A DNA stretch of 5,594 nt. Source: CAZRUA01 sp964603125. Lineage in GTDB: Bacteria > Bacteroidota > Bacteroidia > B-17B0 > Aurantibacillaceae. Position 1 is the first letter of the stretch. The number at the start of each line of letters is the position of its first letter. Shown in pieces: positions 1-5,594 of the stretch. The notes under the pieces were generated by a model. The model saw only the letters and a program-made list of their open reading frames with translations. It searched no databases and was not told the DNA's origin. The translations under genes and the position numbers were made by a program. The stretch spans positions 1 to 5,594 of the forward strand of contig CAZRUA010000151.1 in the NCBI GenBank assembly GCA_964603125.1. Direction: 5' to 3'.

Positions 1-362
1 GGTGTACGGTTAATCTCATCAGCAAGAATAATATTTGCGAATAATGGTCCTTTAATGAATTTAAAATTTCTGCTTTCATCCAAAATTTCCGAACCAACAA
101 TATCACTCGGCATCAAATCTGGAGTAAATTGAATACGAGAAAAACTTAAACCCAAAGTATCAGAAATGGTATTAACCAATAATGTTTTTGCTAGACCTGG
201 AACACCCACTAATAAACAATGTCCACGACTAAAAATTGATATTAAAACATTTTTAACTGTTTCATCTTGTCCAACAATTACCTTTGAAATCTCTTTTCTA
301 AGCTCGTTGTATTTTACAACAAAACTATCAATTGCTTCTACATCCGATTTAAACTCTTGCAT
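1..362 (-). CDS. MoxR-family AAA+ ATPase, N-terminal part (runs off left edge)
   Basis: This is the first 120 codons of a MoxR-type AAA+ ATPase, a cytoplasmic ATP-driven chaperone family often linked to maturation of partner proteins, including von Willebrand A-domain proteins. The Walker A motif GVPGLAKT is at residues 53-60; Ala before the Lys-Thr pair is usual in MoxR proteins. The MoxR signature RIQFTPDLMPSDIVG is at about residues 76-90, and Walker B (IILADE, then INR) is at 111-119. Sensor motifs, the arginine finger and the lid lie outside the window. The start is the ATG at 362-360, three bases after the TAG of the surA-like gene, so the two are almost certainly cotranscribed. MoxR proteins are usually about 320-340 residues, so roughly two thirds is missing. 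The family call is secure. The substrate is unknown, and no partner gene is visible here. Confidence 0.95.
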   Translation of the reverse strand, partial: MQEFKSDVEAIDSFVVKYNELRKEISKVIVGQDETVKNVLISIFSRGHCLLVGVPGLAKTLLVNTISDTLGLSFSRIQFTPDLMPSDIVGSEILDESRNFKFIKGPLFANIILADEINRT

Positions 363-365
363 ATA

Positions 366-1349
366 CTATTTATTTAATGGTAACCAATTATGTTTAAAAG
401 TACAATTTTTATACTCAGTATCAATTTTAATATAAACTCCTTTTGTCTTTTTATTAATCCAATCATTCACAATCCTCTTTTGTTTATCCGAAATGGTCAT
501 TGTTTGAACATAACCATAATCATCCTTTAAATTCAAGATATGTGGCTCCGAACGACTTTTAAGTAACACCATACGATAAGCTTGTTTATTATCTTGCGTT
601 TGAAATAATACAGGTTTGCTAACATCACCGACATTCATTTTATTTAACATGAATAATAAATTATTATCGTACTGACCTAATTGCTCCACATCAAAACGAG
701 TACTTCCAACAGCAGGATTTGATAAAGTACCACAATTGTTACGAGTATCTTTGTCATCACTATATTTTGCAGCTGCGGCACAAAATGTAACTTTGCCAGT
801 TGAAATTAAGTCATAAATACTATCTAAAAGATTCTTCGAACCTTCAACATCATTTTCATCAACCTTGGGAGCAATTAAAATATGACGTGCATCGTATTCA
901 TCACCTCTTCGTGAAATTGTCTCAAGAATATGATACCCGTAAGGAGTTTCAAACACCTCACTTACCTCACCTGGTTTTAAACGAAAAGCAACCGTTTCAA
1001 ATTCGGGCACCATTGTACCACGATTTATTCCTTTATACAAACCACCGTTCCTTGCAGAACCTGGATCTTCGCTATACAAAATTGCTTGCGTTGAAAATTT
1101 AGAATCCCCTGCAACAATCTTTGCTCTAATCTCTTCAATTTTTTTACGTGCTGCTGCTTTAGCCTCGGCACTTACAGAAGGATTTCGAACAATAACACCA
1201 ACTTCAACTTCACTATTAATGGTTGGCAAACTATCACTTGGAATAGTTGCATAAAACTGTTTTACCTCAGCAGGATTTACTTTAATATTTCCAACAATGG
1301 TACTCTGCATTTGTTGAGCAATTAATTGATCTTTAACAACAGGGCGCAT
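366..1349 (-). CDS. SurA-like protein, C-terminal fragment with two parvulin-like domains
   Basis: This 327-residue open frame starts at an ATG two codons past the TAA and is in the same frame. Residues 1-45 are the end of the SurA N-terminal domain (MRPVVKDQLIAQQMQ, then a helix ending QFYATIPSDSLP). Parvulin-like domain 1 spans about 46-148, with the family pattern YSEDPGSARNGGLY, PEFETVAFRL, GEVSEVFETPYGYHI. Domain 2 spans about 151-265, starting ARHILIA, with KYSDD and CGTL motifs. Domain 1 lacks the first conserved histidine (Gly51 region) but keeps His140; domain 2 keeps His156 but has Arg259 at the second position. Translation could restart at this ATG after termination, but the product would have no signal peptide and would stay in the cytoplasm. 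It makes most sense as the remainder of one full-length gene. It ends in TAG at 368-366, three bases before moxR. Confidence 0.7.
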   Translation of the reverse strand: MRPVVKDQLIAQQMQSTIVGNIKVNPAEVKQFYATIPSDSLPTINSEVEVGVIVRNPSVSAEAKAAARKKIEEIRAKIVAGDSKFSTQAILYSEDPGSARNGGLYKGINRGTMVPEFETVAFRLKPGEVSEVFETPYGYHILETISRRGDEYDARHILIAPKVDENDVEGSKNLLDSIYDLISTGKVTFCAAAAKYSDDKDTRNNCGTLSNPAVGSTRFDVEQLGQYDNNLLFMLNKMNVGDVSKPVLFQTQDNKQAYRMVLLKSRSEPHILNLKDDYGYVQTMTISDKQKRIVNDWINKKTKGVYIKIDTEYKNCTFKHNWLPLNK

Positions 1350-1352
1350 TCT

Positions 1353-1355
1353 TTA
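1353..1355 (-). other. Premature in-frame TAA in the surA-like gene
   Basis: On the minus strand the codons read Ser-Ala-Gln-Tyr-Lys, TAA, Arg, Met-Arg-Pro-Val-Val. The frames before and after are the same, so no frameshift is involved. TAA is also the natural terminator of the 660-residue gene (2698-2696) and of the lipoprotein gene (1713-1711), so reassignment of the codon is not supported. The known amino-acid insertion systems for selenocysteine and pyrrolysine use UGA and UAG, not UAA. Confidence 0.85.
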
Positions 1356-1724
1356 CTTATACTGAGCAGATGTTTTGCCTATCTTTTGTTGAAACATTTC
1401 TTCACTACCATATTTACCTAAAAAATAATTCATACGTCTGTCTAATTCCGTATCAACTTGAGCATCGGTAACAGTAACACTGTCCTTATCAGCAATTGCA
1501 ACCAATAATTTTTGATACAACAACTCTTCAAACGCAGCACAAAATGAATTCTCATCAACCACTATATCATTTGCTTTCATCTGAAGCAATTGATCTTCAA
1601 CATCACTGCGCTTAATCATTTCTTTGCCAACAATAGCAATTGTTTTATCCACATTATGAATTTGAGCATAATTCATCAATGGAACAATCCAAAGTAACAT
1701 CAACAATATTTTATTTTTTTTCAT
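1353..1724 (-). CDS. SurA-like protein, N-terminal fragment ending at the premature TAA
   Basis: This 123-residue open frame holds the signal peptide and the first half of the SurA N-terminal domain. I chose the ATG at 1724-1722 because it gives a textbook signal peptide: Lys2, Lys3 and Lys5, a hydrophobic stretch (ILLMLLWIVPLM), then NYA cut before Gln21. An in-frame ATG at 1769 would add 15 charged residues ahead of the signal peptide (MTRRKRMEILKYIQE) and lies deeper inside the upstream gene, so it is less likely. The mature part starts QIHNVDKTIAIVG, the strand that opens SurA domains, followed by helices. The product could be exported, but it would lack the helices that complete the chaperone fold and both parvulin domains. 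It is probably unstable unless the stop is an artefact or is bypassed. Confidence 0.65.
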   Translation of the reverse strand: MKKNKILLMLLWIVPLMNYAQIHNVDKTIAIVGKEMIKRSDVEDQLLQMKANDIVVDENSFCAAFEELLYQKLLVAIADKDSVTVTDAQVDTELDRRMNYFLGKYGSEEMFQQKIGKTSAQYK

Positions 1725-2589
1725 TTCCTGTATATATTTCAAAATTTCCATTCTCTTTCGCCTCGTCATAAACGGTGCGCTTCATATCTTCAATCAACTT
1801 TATTTTACGCTGATTAATTATTGTATTTTTAATATTATCTCTTTCAAAACTTAAAGGTGAAACTCCATTTTTTATCATGAAACCTTTTATGTTTAAAAAA
1901 TATAAATTCGTACTATCTGATACTTCAATTAAACGATTGTTCTTCAAAAACATTTCGCTATTGTAATTATTAATTGGCACTTCCTTAATTAAGTCGTCAA
2001 ACAAAAGCCAAGTATTTTGGTCAATAAAAAAATTCTCCGCGAATTGAATACAATAACTTTGCAATTGCTCTAAATCTTTAGCATCAGAAGACGCATACCA
2101 TTTTTTAACTTTATCGATATTTGGAGCCTTTTTATTTACTTTAACATAGCAAACCTTAACAATATCATCCTTTAATTGAAAATTTTGCGGATGCTCTGCA
2201 TAATACTTTTCAATTTCAGCTGCAGAAACAGTTGTATCCAATTTCTGACTAATTAGTTCAGTTTGGTAAGCATGAATGATTAAGCTTTTACGCGTATTCT
2301 CCAATTGCTTTTCAATATCCTTTTGTTCGGCTGTTAAATTGTTTTCTGCATAATGTAAAACCAATTCATCCTCTACCCATTTATCAATGAACTTTTGAAC
2401 CAAAATAGCACTGTCTTTTGGCGACACTCCTGCACTAACGATATTCTCCAAATCGGTAATCAATAATTTTTTATCAAACACTTTAGCAATAACTTTTACA
2501 TCACTTGTTTCCGATTTATTAGAACATGAGCCTAAACCCATTAAAATAGATGTGAAAATTAAAACTATTATTTTTGGTGCTACTTTCAA
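1711..2589 (-). CDS. SurA/parvulin-related lipoprotein with degenerate isomerase domain
   Basis: This 292-residue lipoprotein belongs to the SurA/PpiC-like group common in Bacteroidota. The start is TTG at 2589-2587: an in-frame TAA abuts it upstream, and the first downstream ATG (residue 17) would remove the signal peptide. Residues 1-21 form a lipoprotein signal with a Lys-containing start, a hydrophobic core and the lipobox LGSC, giving lipidated Cys22. Residues 33-135 match the SurA N-terminal plan: a VIAKVFDKKLLITDLENI opening, helices with FIDKWVEDELVLHYAE, then a VSAAEIEKYYAEHP motif. Residues 140-240 occupy the parvulin position, but VKVCYVKV stands where an active enzyme has a His-Ile-Leu strand, and no second histidine is seen near FLNIKGF. 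It probably acts as a membrane-anchored periplasmic chaperone rather than an isomerase. It heads the tight cluster with the surA-like gene (14-bp overlap) and moxR. The specific client is unknown. Confidence 0.85.
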   Translation of the reverse strand: MKVAPKIIVLIFTSILMGLGSCSNKSETSDVKVIAKVFDKKLLITDLENIVSAGVSPKDSAILVQKFIDKWVEDELVLHYAENNLTAEQKDIEKQLENTRKSLIIHAYQTELISQKLDTTVSAAEIEKYYAEHPQNFQLKDDIVKVCYVKVNKKAPNIDKVKKWYASSDAKDLEQLQSYCIQFAENFFIDQNTWLLFDDLIKEVPINNYNSEMFLKNNRLIEVSDSTNLYFLNIKGFMIKNGVSPLSFERDNIKNTIINQRKIKLIEDMKRTVYDEAKENGNFEIYTGNEKK

Positions 2590-2607
2590 TTATTAACTGA
2601 TTCGACT

Positions 2608-2615
2608 TAAAAATA
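2608..2615 (-). promoter_or_regulatory. Weak candidate -7 box for the lipoprotein-surA-moxR operon
   Basis: The minus strand reads TATTTTTA, one base off the Bacteroidota -7 consensus TAnnTTTG, between the terminator hairpin and the TTG start. There is no good TTG at the expected -33 position. A promoter is expected here because a terminator separates this operon from the gene upstream, but in such AT-rich DNA the match is weak. Confidence 0.25.
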
Positions 2616-2647
2616 TTGTTGAATTATTGTTTTTTAACATTTAACTA

Positions 2648-2677
2648 AAACGCCCTTTGCATTTGCAAAAGGCGTTT
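2648..2677 (-). terminator. Intrinsic-terminator-like hairpin after the 660-residue foldase gene
   Basis: Perfect 7-bp outer arms, AAACGCC (2648-2654) and GGCGTTT (2671-2677), continue past one C-A mismatch into a 5-bp inner stem (TTTGC with GCAAA) around an ATTT loop. It begins 19 bp after the TAA of the upstream gene. On the minus strand the stem runs into TTTTAGTT, a short U-tract. It is the most GC-rich patch in the spacer, as expected for an intrinsic terminator. The U-tract is short, so read-through into the lipoprotein operon is possible. Confidence 0.7.
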
Positions 2678-2695
2678 ATAATTTAGTCAACCTTT

Positions 2696-4678
2696 TTATT
2701 TAATGGTATTTACTACCTCTTGATTTACAACTACTTTGTGAGTTTTTTTCAAATTCTCAAGCCATTCTTTTTCTAAGTACGTTTGGTAATCTGCTGTTAC
2801 TAAACCACGACATTCATTTAACGCTTTTGGAGATTTTGGAGTTAATTTGTTTACGTTATAAATAACATATTTATCCCCCATTTTCTTAATATCAGAAACA
2901 CCTTCTTTCCAATTAGCATCTATATTAGCATCTTCACCTTTAAGGTAGGTAACAGTTTCTGCAGTAACATTTAACTGCGACTTTTTGTTTAACTTATCTA
3001 AAATCTCTTTTTGAGATTTTTTCTTGTCTAACATTTTCTTTAAAGCTTTAGCAATTTTCTCATCAGCACATTTGTAAGTTGTAACATCTGCGCGCTCGCC
3101 CCATAAATAGTTATTTTTATTTACTTCATAATATCCTTGCAATCCAACTGTATCTTTAATTGCTTTTGTCCAAACTTTTCTATCTGTTAATTCAAACAAT
3201 AAAATACCATCGCGGTACTCTTGCAACAAGTTTTTATACTCAGGATATTTCGATTCCAATTTAGTTTCTTCAACATTAATACAAGTTTCATCAACAAAGT
3301 TTTTGTACTGAACTTCAATCATCGAAGGAATATCTCCTTTAGGACGGCGTGTTTGACGAGACTCTAAATATTTAGCAAAATCAGTTTGTGTGTATGTTTT
3401 ACCATCTAACACAAATAAAGCTTTATTTAACTTAGCTACTTTATCAGCAGTCCATTTAGCTTCCAAATAAGTTGTATCAATAGCAGTTTTCATTTCCTCT
3501 AAACCAGTAAACACAGGTTTTGGTCTTCCAACTTTTGATTCAGCAAAACCATAATTCTTTTTAATCTCGTTTAATTTACTAATACGACCAACATTTCCAC
3601 GAGAACGATTTACTTTTTGTTTGATATCTCCTTTTAATTCATCAAAACTTTGTAATCCACGTTTTTCAAGACATTTAACAATATGCCAACCGAAACGAGT
3701 ACGAATGGGTTGAGTAAATTCTCCTGCATTTAAATTTGCAACTGGAGTTTCAAACTCAGGAGTTGGCATTTTATCGTATTTGTACCAATTTAACTCACCA
3801 CCTTTAGAATTGTTATTTTTATCTTCACTGTAAGTCATTGCTAGTTCTTCAAACTTGCTTCCTGATTTTAATTTATCATATAACTCATCTGCTTTTTTCT
3901 TAACGTTAGCTGAATCATCTTTAGACATTTCTTTTCTGAAACGTAACATAATGTGAGCTATTTTCACTTCACCTTTATAAGGACGCTTATCAACTAGTTT
4001 AATGATGTGGTATCCGTAGCTAGTTCTAACCGGCATTGTAACGTCACCTACTTTTGCAGCATAACATGCATTTTCAAAAGGATAAACTAAATCCAGAGAA
4101 GTTTGATATCCTAAATCTCCTTTGTTTTCGTTTGCTGATTTATCACCGCCTTTACCCGAATAATTTGCTGCTTCAATAGCTATCTTACCAAAATCTTCAC
4201 CTTTTAAAATACGTTTGCGATATTCCATTGCTTTGTTGTAAGCAATAATTGTATCTTTTGGCAAGGCATCTTCTGTACAAGCAACTAAAACATGCGAAGA
4301 ACGATATTCTGTTTTCATGCGCTCATACGCTTGCGTAATCAACTGGTCATTAACATTTTTATCAGTTAAATAGGGAGCTCCTAAAGTTTTTCTATAACCC
4401 GCAAATTCTTGTTTAAAGCTAGGCAAGGTATCTAGTTTCATTTCCTCTGCTTCGCGAACTTTTAATTTAAAATTTGTAAACAAATCAACGTACTCTTGCA
4501 CTGATTTTTTCTCAGCGCCTTGAACGCCAGGGTTTTTATTATAAACGCCTAAAAATTCAGATTTACTAATTGGTTTACCATCAATTGTCATAATAACTGG
4601 ATCGGGAGTTTGCGCACTAATATTTGTTGCAGCTACTAATCCTAAAATCAATGAACTAATTGTTTTCATACTCTTCAT
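2696..4678 (-). CDS. Exported PpiC/parvulin-type peptidylprolyl isomerase, SurA-like, 660 aa
   Basis: This is a periplasmic folding factor expected to isomerise Xaa-Pro bonds and/or chaperone exported proteins. Residues 1-22 are a Sec signal peptide ending ISA before Gln23; Met4 (ATG at 4669) is an equally plausible start. Residues 27-125 form a SurA-type helical N-terminal domain beginning VIMTIDGKPISKSEF. PpiC domain 1 spans about 126-231, with SSHVLVA (His129), a GDLGY motif (187-191) and YGYHIIKL (His224). PpiC domain 2 spans about 237-340, with KIAHIML (His242), YSED, PEFETPV and FGWHIVK (His332). Both domains keep the two conserved parvulin histidines, so this is the most likely active isomerase of the cluster. 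Residues about 419-614 look like a diverged repeat of the N-terminal-domain-plus-parvulin unit. It has its own candidate promoter and is followed by a hairpin terminator, so it may be transcribed alone. No transmembrane anchor or lipobox is seen. Confidence 0.92.
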   Translation of the reverse strand: MKSMKTISSLILGLVAATNISAQTPDPVIMTIDGKPISKSEFLGVYNKNPGVQGAEKKSVQEYVDLFTNFKLKVREAEEMKLDTLPSFKQEFAGYRKTLGAPYLTDKNVNDQLITQAYERMKTEYRSSHVLVACTEDALPKDTIIAYNKAMEYRKRILKGEDFGKIAIEAANYSGKGGDKSANENKGDLGYQTSLDLVYPFENACYAAKVGDVTMPVRTSYGYHIIKLVDKRPYKGEVKIAHIMLRFRKEMSKDDSANVKKKADELYDKLKSGSKFEELAMTYSEDKNNNSKGGELNWYKYDKMPTPEFETPVANLNAGEFTQPIRTRFGWHIVKCLEKRGLQSFDELKGDIKQKVNRSRGNVGRISKLNEIKKNYGFAESKVGRPKPVFTGLEEMKTAIDTTYLEAKWTADKVAKLNKALFVLDGKTYTQTDFAKYLESRQTRRPKGDIPSMIEVQYKNFVDETCINVEETKLESKYPEYKNLLQEYRDGILLFELTDRKVWTKAIKDTVGLQGYYEVNKNNYLWGERADVTTYKCADEKIAKALKKMLDKKKSQKEILDKLNKKSQLNVTAETVTYLKGEDANIDANWKEGVSDIKKMGDKYVIYNVNKLTPKSPKALNECRGLVTADYQTYLEKEWLENLKKTHKVVVNQEVVNTIK

Positions 4679-4733
4679 ATTCTTAAAAACTTTATTTTAA
4701 ATTATTTGTAAAACTTGCACAATAAGCTATTCA

Positions 4734-4750
4734 AGCCTTTTTTTAAGGCT
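4734..4750 (-). other. Small hairpin at the predicted 5' end of the foldase mRNA
   Basis: The inverted repeat AGCCTT/AAGGCT gives a perfect 6-bp stem around a 5-base homopolymer loop. On the minus strand there is no U-run after it, so it is a poor terminator. It lies immediately downstream of the TATTTTTG box, at or within a few bases of the expected transcript start, and about 55 bases before the start codon. It could protect the 5' end of the mRNA; that role is inference. Confidence 0.4.
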
Positions 4751-4752
4751 AA

Positions 4753-4760
4753 CAAAAATA
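4753..4760 (-). promoter_or_regulatory. Bacteroidota-type -7 promoter box for the 660-aa foldase gene
   Basis: The minus strand reads TATTTTTG, an exact match to the Bacteroidota -7 consensus TAnnTTTG. It lies about 75 bp upstream of the start codon, in the 142-bp spacer after the GlmU-like gene. About 20 bp further upstream there is only a TTT run rather than the -33 TTG. It predicts a leader of roughly 65-70 bases that starts at or in the AGCCTT hairpin. Confidence 0.45.
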
Positions 4761-4820
4761 CTAATTTTACTTGTAAAAAGTGCTTATTTTTTTAGTTAAA
4801 AAGAATTAAAATTTTCAATC

Positions 4821-5594
4821 CTAATCCTCTAAAACACGGCTTTTTTTGGTTACTCTGTGAATATGAGTAAGTATTTCTATATCGTGTTGCGACAATGCAA
4901 TTTTACGACGTTGCATAACACGTTCGGCAACTTGTAAAGCTTTGTCAATTCTGTAATCTTCAAACTCCTCTGCTCCGCCCCAACTAAATGATTGTATTAC
5001 ATTGATAGGGAAATCACTTCCAAAAATATTTGCGTTTACTCCTACCACAGTGCCTGTGTTAAACATAGTATTTATGCCACTTTTACTGTGATCACCCATA
5101 AATAAGCCGCAAAATTGTAATCCTGTATCAACCAGTTCTTCTTGAGCAAAACTCCAGATTTTAACGTTACCGTAATTATTTTTTAAGTTTGAATTATTGG
5201 TATCGGCACCCAAATTACACCACTCACCAAGAACCGAATTACCTAGGAATCCTTCGTGACCTTTATTACTATATCCAAAAATAACAGAATTATTCACTTC
5301 CCCTCCAACCTTGCTGTGCGGGCCAATAGTAGTTGGACCATAAATTTTGGCCCCCATTTTTATCTCCGAATGATCGCATAATGCTAATGGGCCACGAATT
5401 AAAGCTCCTTCCATAATAATGGCATCTTGTCCAATGTAAATATCGCCATTTTCGGTGTTTAAAATAGCACATTCCACTTTTGCTCCCTTTTCTAGAAACA
5501 CTTTCCCTTTACCAATAACTCTGTTTGTTTTACTTAAAGCGGCTGATTTTCGCCCTTTACATAAAACTTCAAAATCAGCTTTAAATGCTTCACC
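4821..5594 (-). CDS. GlmU-like sugar nucleotidyltransferase, C-terminal beta-helix part (runs off right edge)
   Basis: The frame is open to the window edge, giving the last 257 residues of a longer protein; an internal GTG at 5501 is not a credible start. From residue 40 to about 195 it shows left-handed beta-helix hexapeptide repeats (IYIGQD, AIIMEG, ALIRGP, SEIKMG, AKIYGP, TTIGPH, SKVGGE). Within this lie the conserved stretches NNSVIFGYSNKGH, FLGNSVLGEWCNLGADTNNSN and TGLQFCGLFMGDHSK. These resemble the Bacteroidota GlmU-like family of about 390 residues, whose N-terminal half is a sugar-phosphate nucleotidyltransferase fold; that half is outside the window. It probably makes or modifies an activated sugar for envelope or polysaccharide synthesis, in the cytoplasm. 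The exact substrate cannot be read from this part, so I do not call it glmU. The gene ends in TAG, and no clear terminator follows. Confidence 0.9.
   Translation of the reverse strand, partial: GEAFKADFEVLCKGRKSAALSKTNRVIGKGKVFLEKGAKVECAILNTENGDIYIGQDAIIMEGALIRGPLALCDHSEIKMGAKIYGPTTIGPHSKVGGEVNNSVIFGYSNKGHEGFLGNSVLGEWCNLGADTNNSNLKNNYGNVKIWSFAQEELVDTGLQFCGLFMGDHSKSGINTMFNTGTVVGVNANIFGSDFPINVIQSFSWGGAEEFEDYRIDKALQVAERVMQRRKIALSQHDIEILTHIHRVTKKSRVLED

Larger units (their letters stand above)
366..1724 (-). pseudogene. surA: SurA-like periplasmic chaperone/parvulin, interrupted by an in-frame stop
   Basis: Read through one TAA, this is a 452-codon SurA-like gene, close to the usual length of the family. 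In order it encodes a Sec signal peptide (residues 1-20, cut before Gln21), a helical SurA N-terminal chaperone domain (about 25-170) and two parvulin-like domains (about 170-275 and 278-390) with a C-terminal tail. SurA proteins bind unfolded outer-membrane proteins in the periplasm and guide them to the outer membrane. The TAA replaces codon 124 in the middle of the chaperone domain. Reading frame and sequence quality are continuous on both sides and there is no other stop, so one substitution (for example GAA to TAA) is the simplest explanation. The gene overlaps the upstream lipoprotein gene by 14 bp and is followed after 3 bp by moxR. It may be a recent nonsense mutation or a sequencing or assembly error. 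The family call is firm; whether the gene is truly broken is not settled. Confidence 0.8.

Noticed and set aside
166..435. Plus-strand open frame of 89 codons.
   Set aside because: It runs antisense across the start of moxR and the end of the surA-like gene, both with clear family motifs, and its product has no recognisable feature.
800..1102. Plus-strand open frame of 100 codons.
   Set aside because: It is antisense to the parvulin domain 1 region of the SurA-like protein and looks like a chance open frame with low-complexity, His-rich content.
1353..1355. TAA read as an amino acid (recoding or an alternative genetic code).
   Set aside because: TAA ends the 660-residue gene and the lipoprotein gene at sensible C-termini in this window, and known selenocysteine and pyrrolysine systems do not use UAA.
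1725..1769. A longer N-terminus for the SurA-like protein from the ATG at 1769.
   Set aside because: It would put 15 charged residues before a complete signal peptide and increase the overlap with the lipoprotein gene from 14 to 59 bp. The ATG at 1724 gives a normal exported protein.
4734..4750. The AGCCTT/AAGGCT hairpin as the terminator of the GlmU-like gene.
   Set aside because: On the minus strand it is followed by TGAATAGC rather than a U-run, it lies about 70 bp past the stop codon, and it is downstream of the best promoter box.
4761..4790. Inverted repeat TTTTAC/GTAAAA near the end of the GlmU-like gene as a terminator.
   Set aside because: The stem is almost all A-T with a 2-base loop, and is expected by chance in DNA this AT-rich.
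5290..5472. Minus-strand 60-codon frame inside the GlmU-like gene.
   Set aside because: It is a shifted reading of the hexapeptide-repeat coding region; the Trp/Arg-rich product is typical of an out-of-frame shadow.

Overview
The window is AT-rich chromosomal DNA from a member of the Bacteroidota. Three things point there: an exact TAnnTTTG-type -7 promoter box, signal peptides ending in Ala-Gln, and gene families typical of that phylum (a GlmU-like protein of the Bacteroidota type, and a cluster of parvulin-type proteins next to a MoxR ATPase). Every gene lies on the minus strand, so transcription runs from high to low coordinates. The standard genetic code fits: the intact genes end in TAA or TAG at natural C-termini.

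Layout in the direction of transcription: (1) 5594-4821, the C-terminal part of a GlmU-like sugar nucleotidyltransferase with a left-handed beta-helix, running off the right edge. (2) 4820-4679, a 142-bp spacer with a Bacteroidota-type promoter and a small hairpin at the predicted 5' end of the next transcript. (3) 4678-2696, a 660-residue exported parvulin/SurA-like foldase with two recognisable PpiC domains and a diverged C-terminal copy of the same plan. (4) 2695-2590, a spacer with a strong intrinsic-terminator-like hairpin. (5) 2589-1711, a lipoprotein related to SurA, with a TTG start and a parvulin region lacking the catalytic histidines. (6) 1724-366, a SurA-like periplasmic chaperone gene interrupted by an in-frame TAA at 1355-1353. 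(7) 362-1, the N-terminal third of a MoxR-family AAA+ ATPase, running off the left edge.

Genes 5 to 7 are packed as an operon (14-bp overlap, then a 3-bp gap). Together with gene 3 they look like an envelope-protein folding module: exported chaperones thought to receive outer-membrane and secreted proteins after Sec export, followed by a cytoplasmic AAA+ chaperone. No mobile elements, RNA genes, CRISPR arrays or long unexplained stretches were seen. The most notable points are the single nonsense codon splitting an otherwise intact surA-like gene, a hidden internal duplication in the 660-residue protein, and the uneven loss of parvulin active-site histidines across the three related proteins. 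I see no evidence of a wholly new system.
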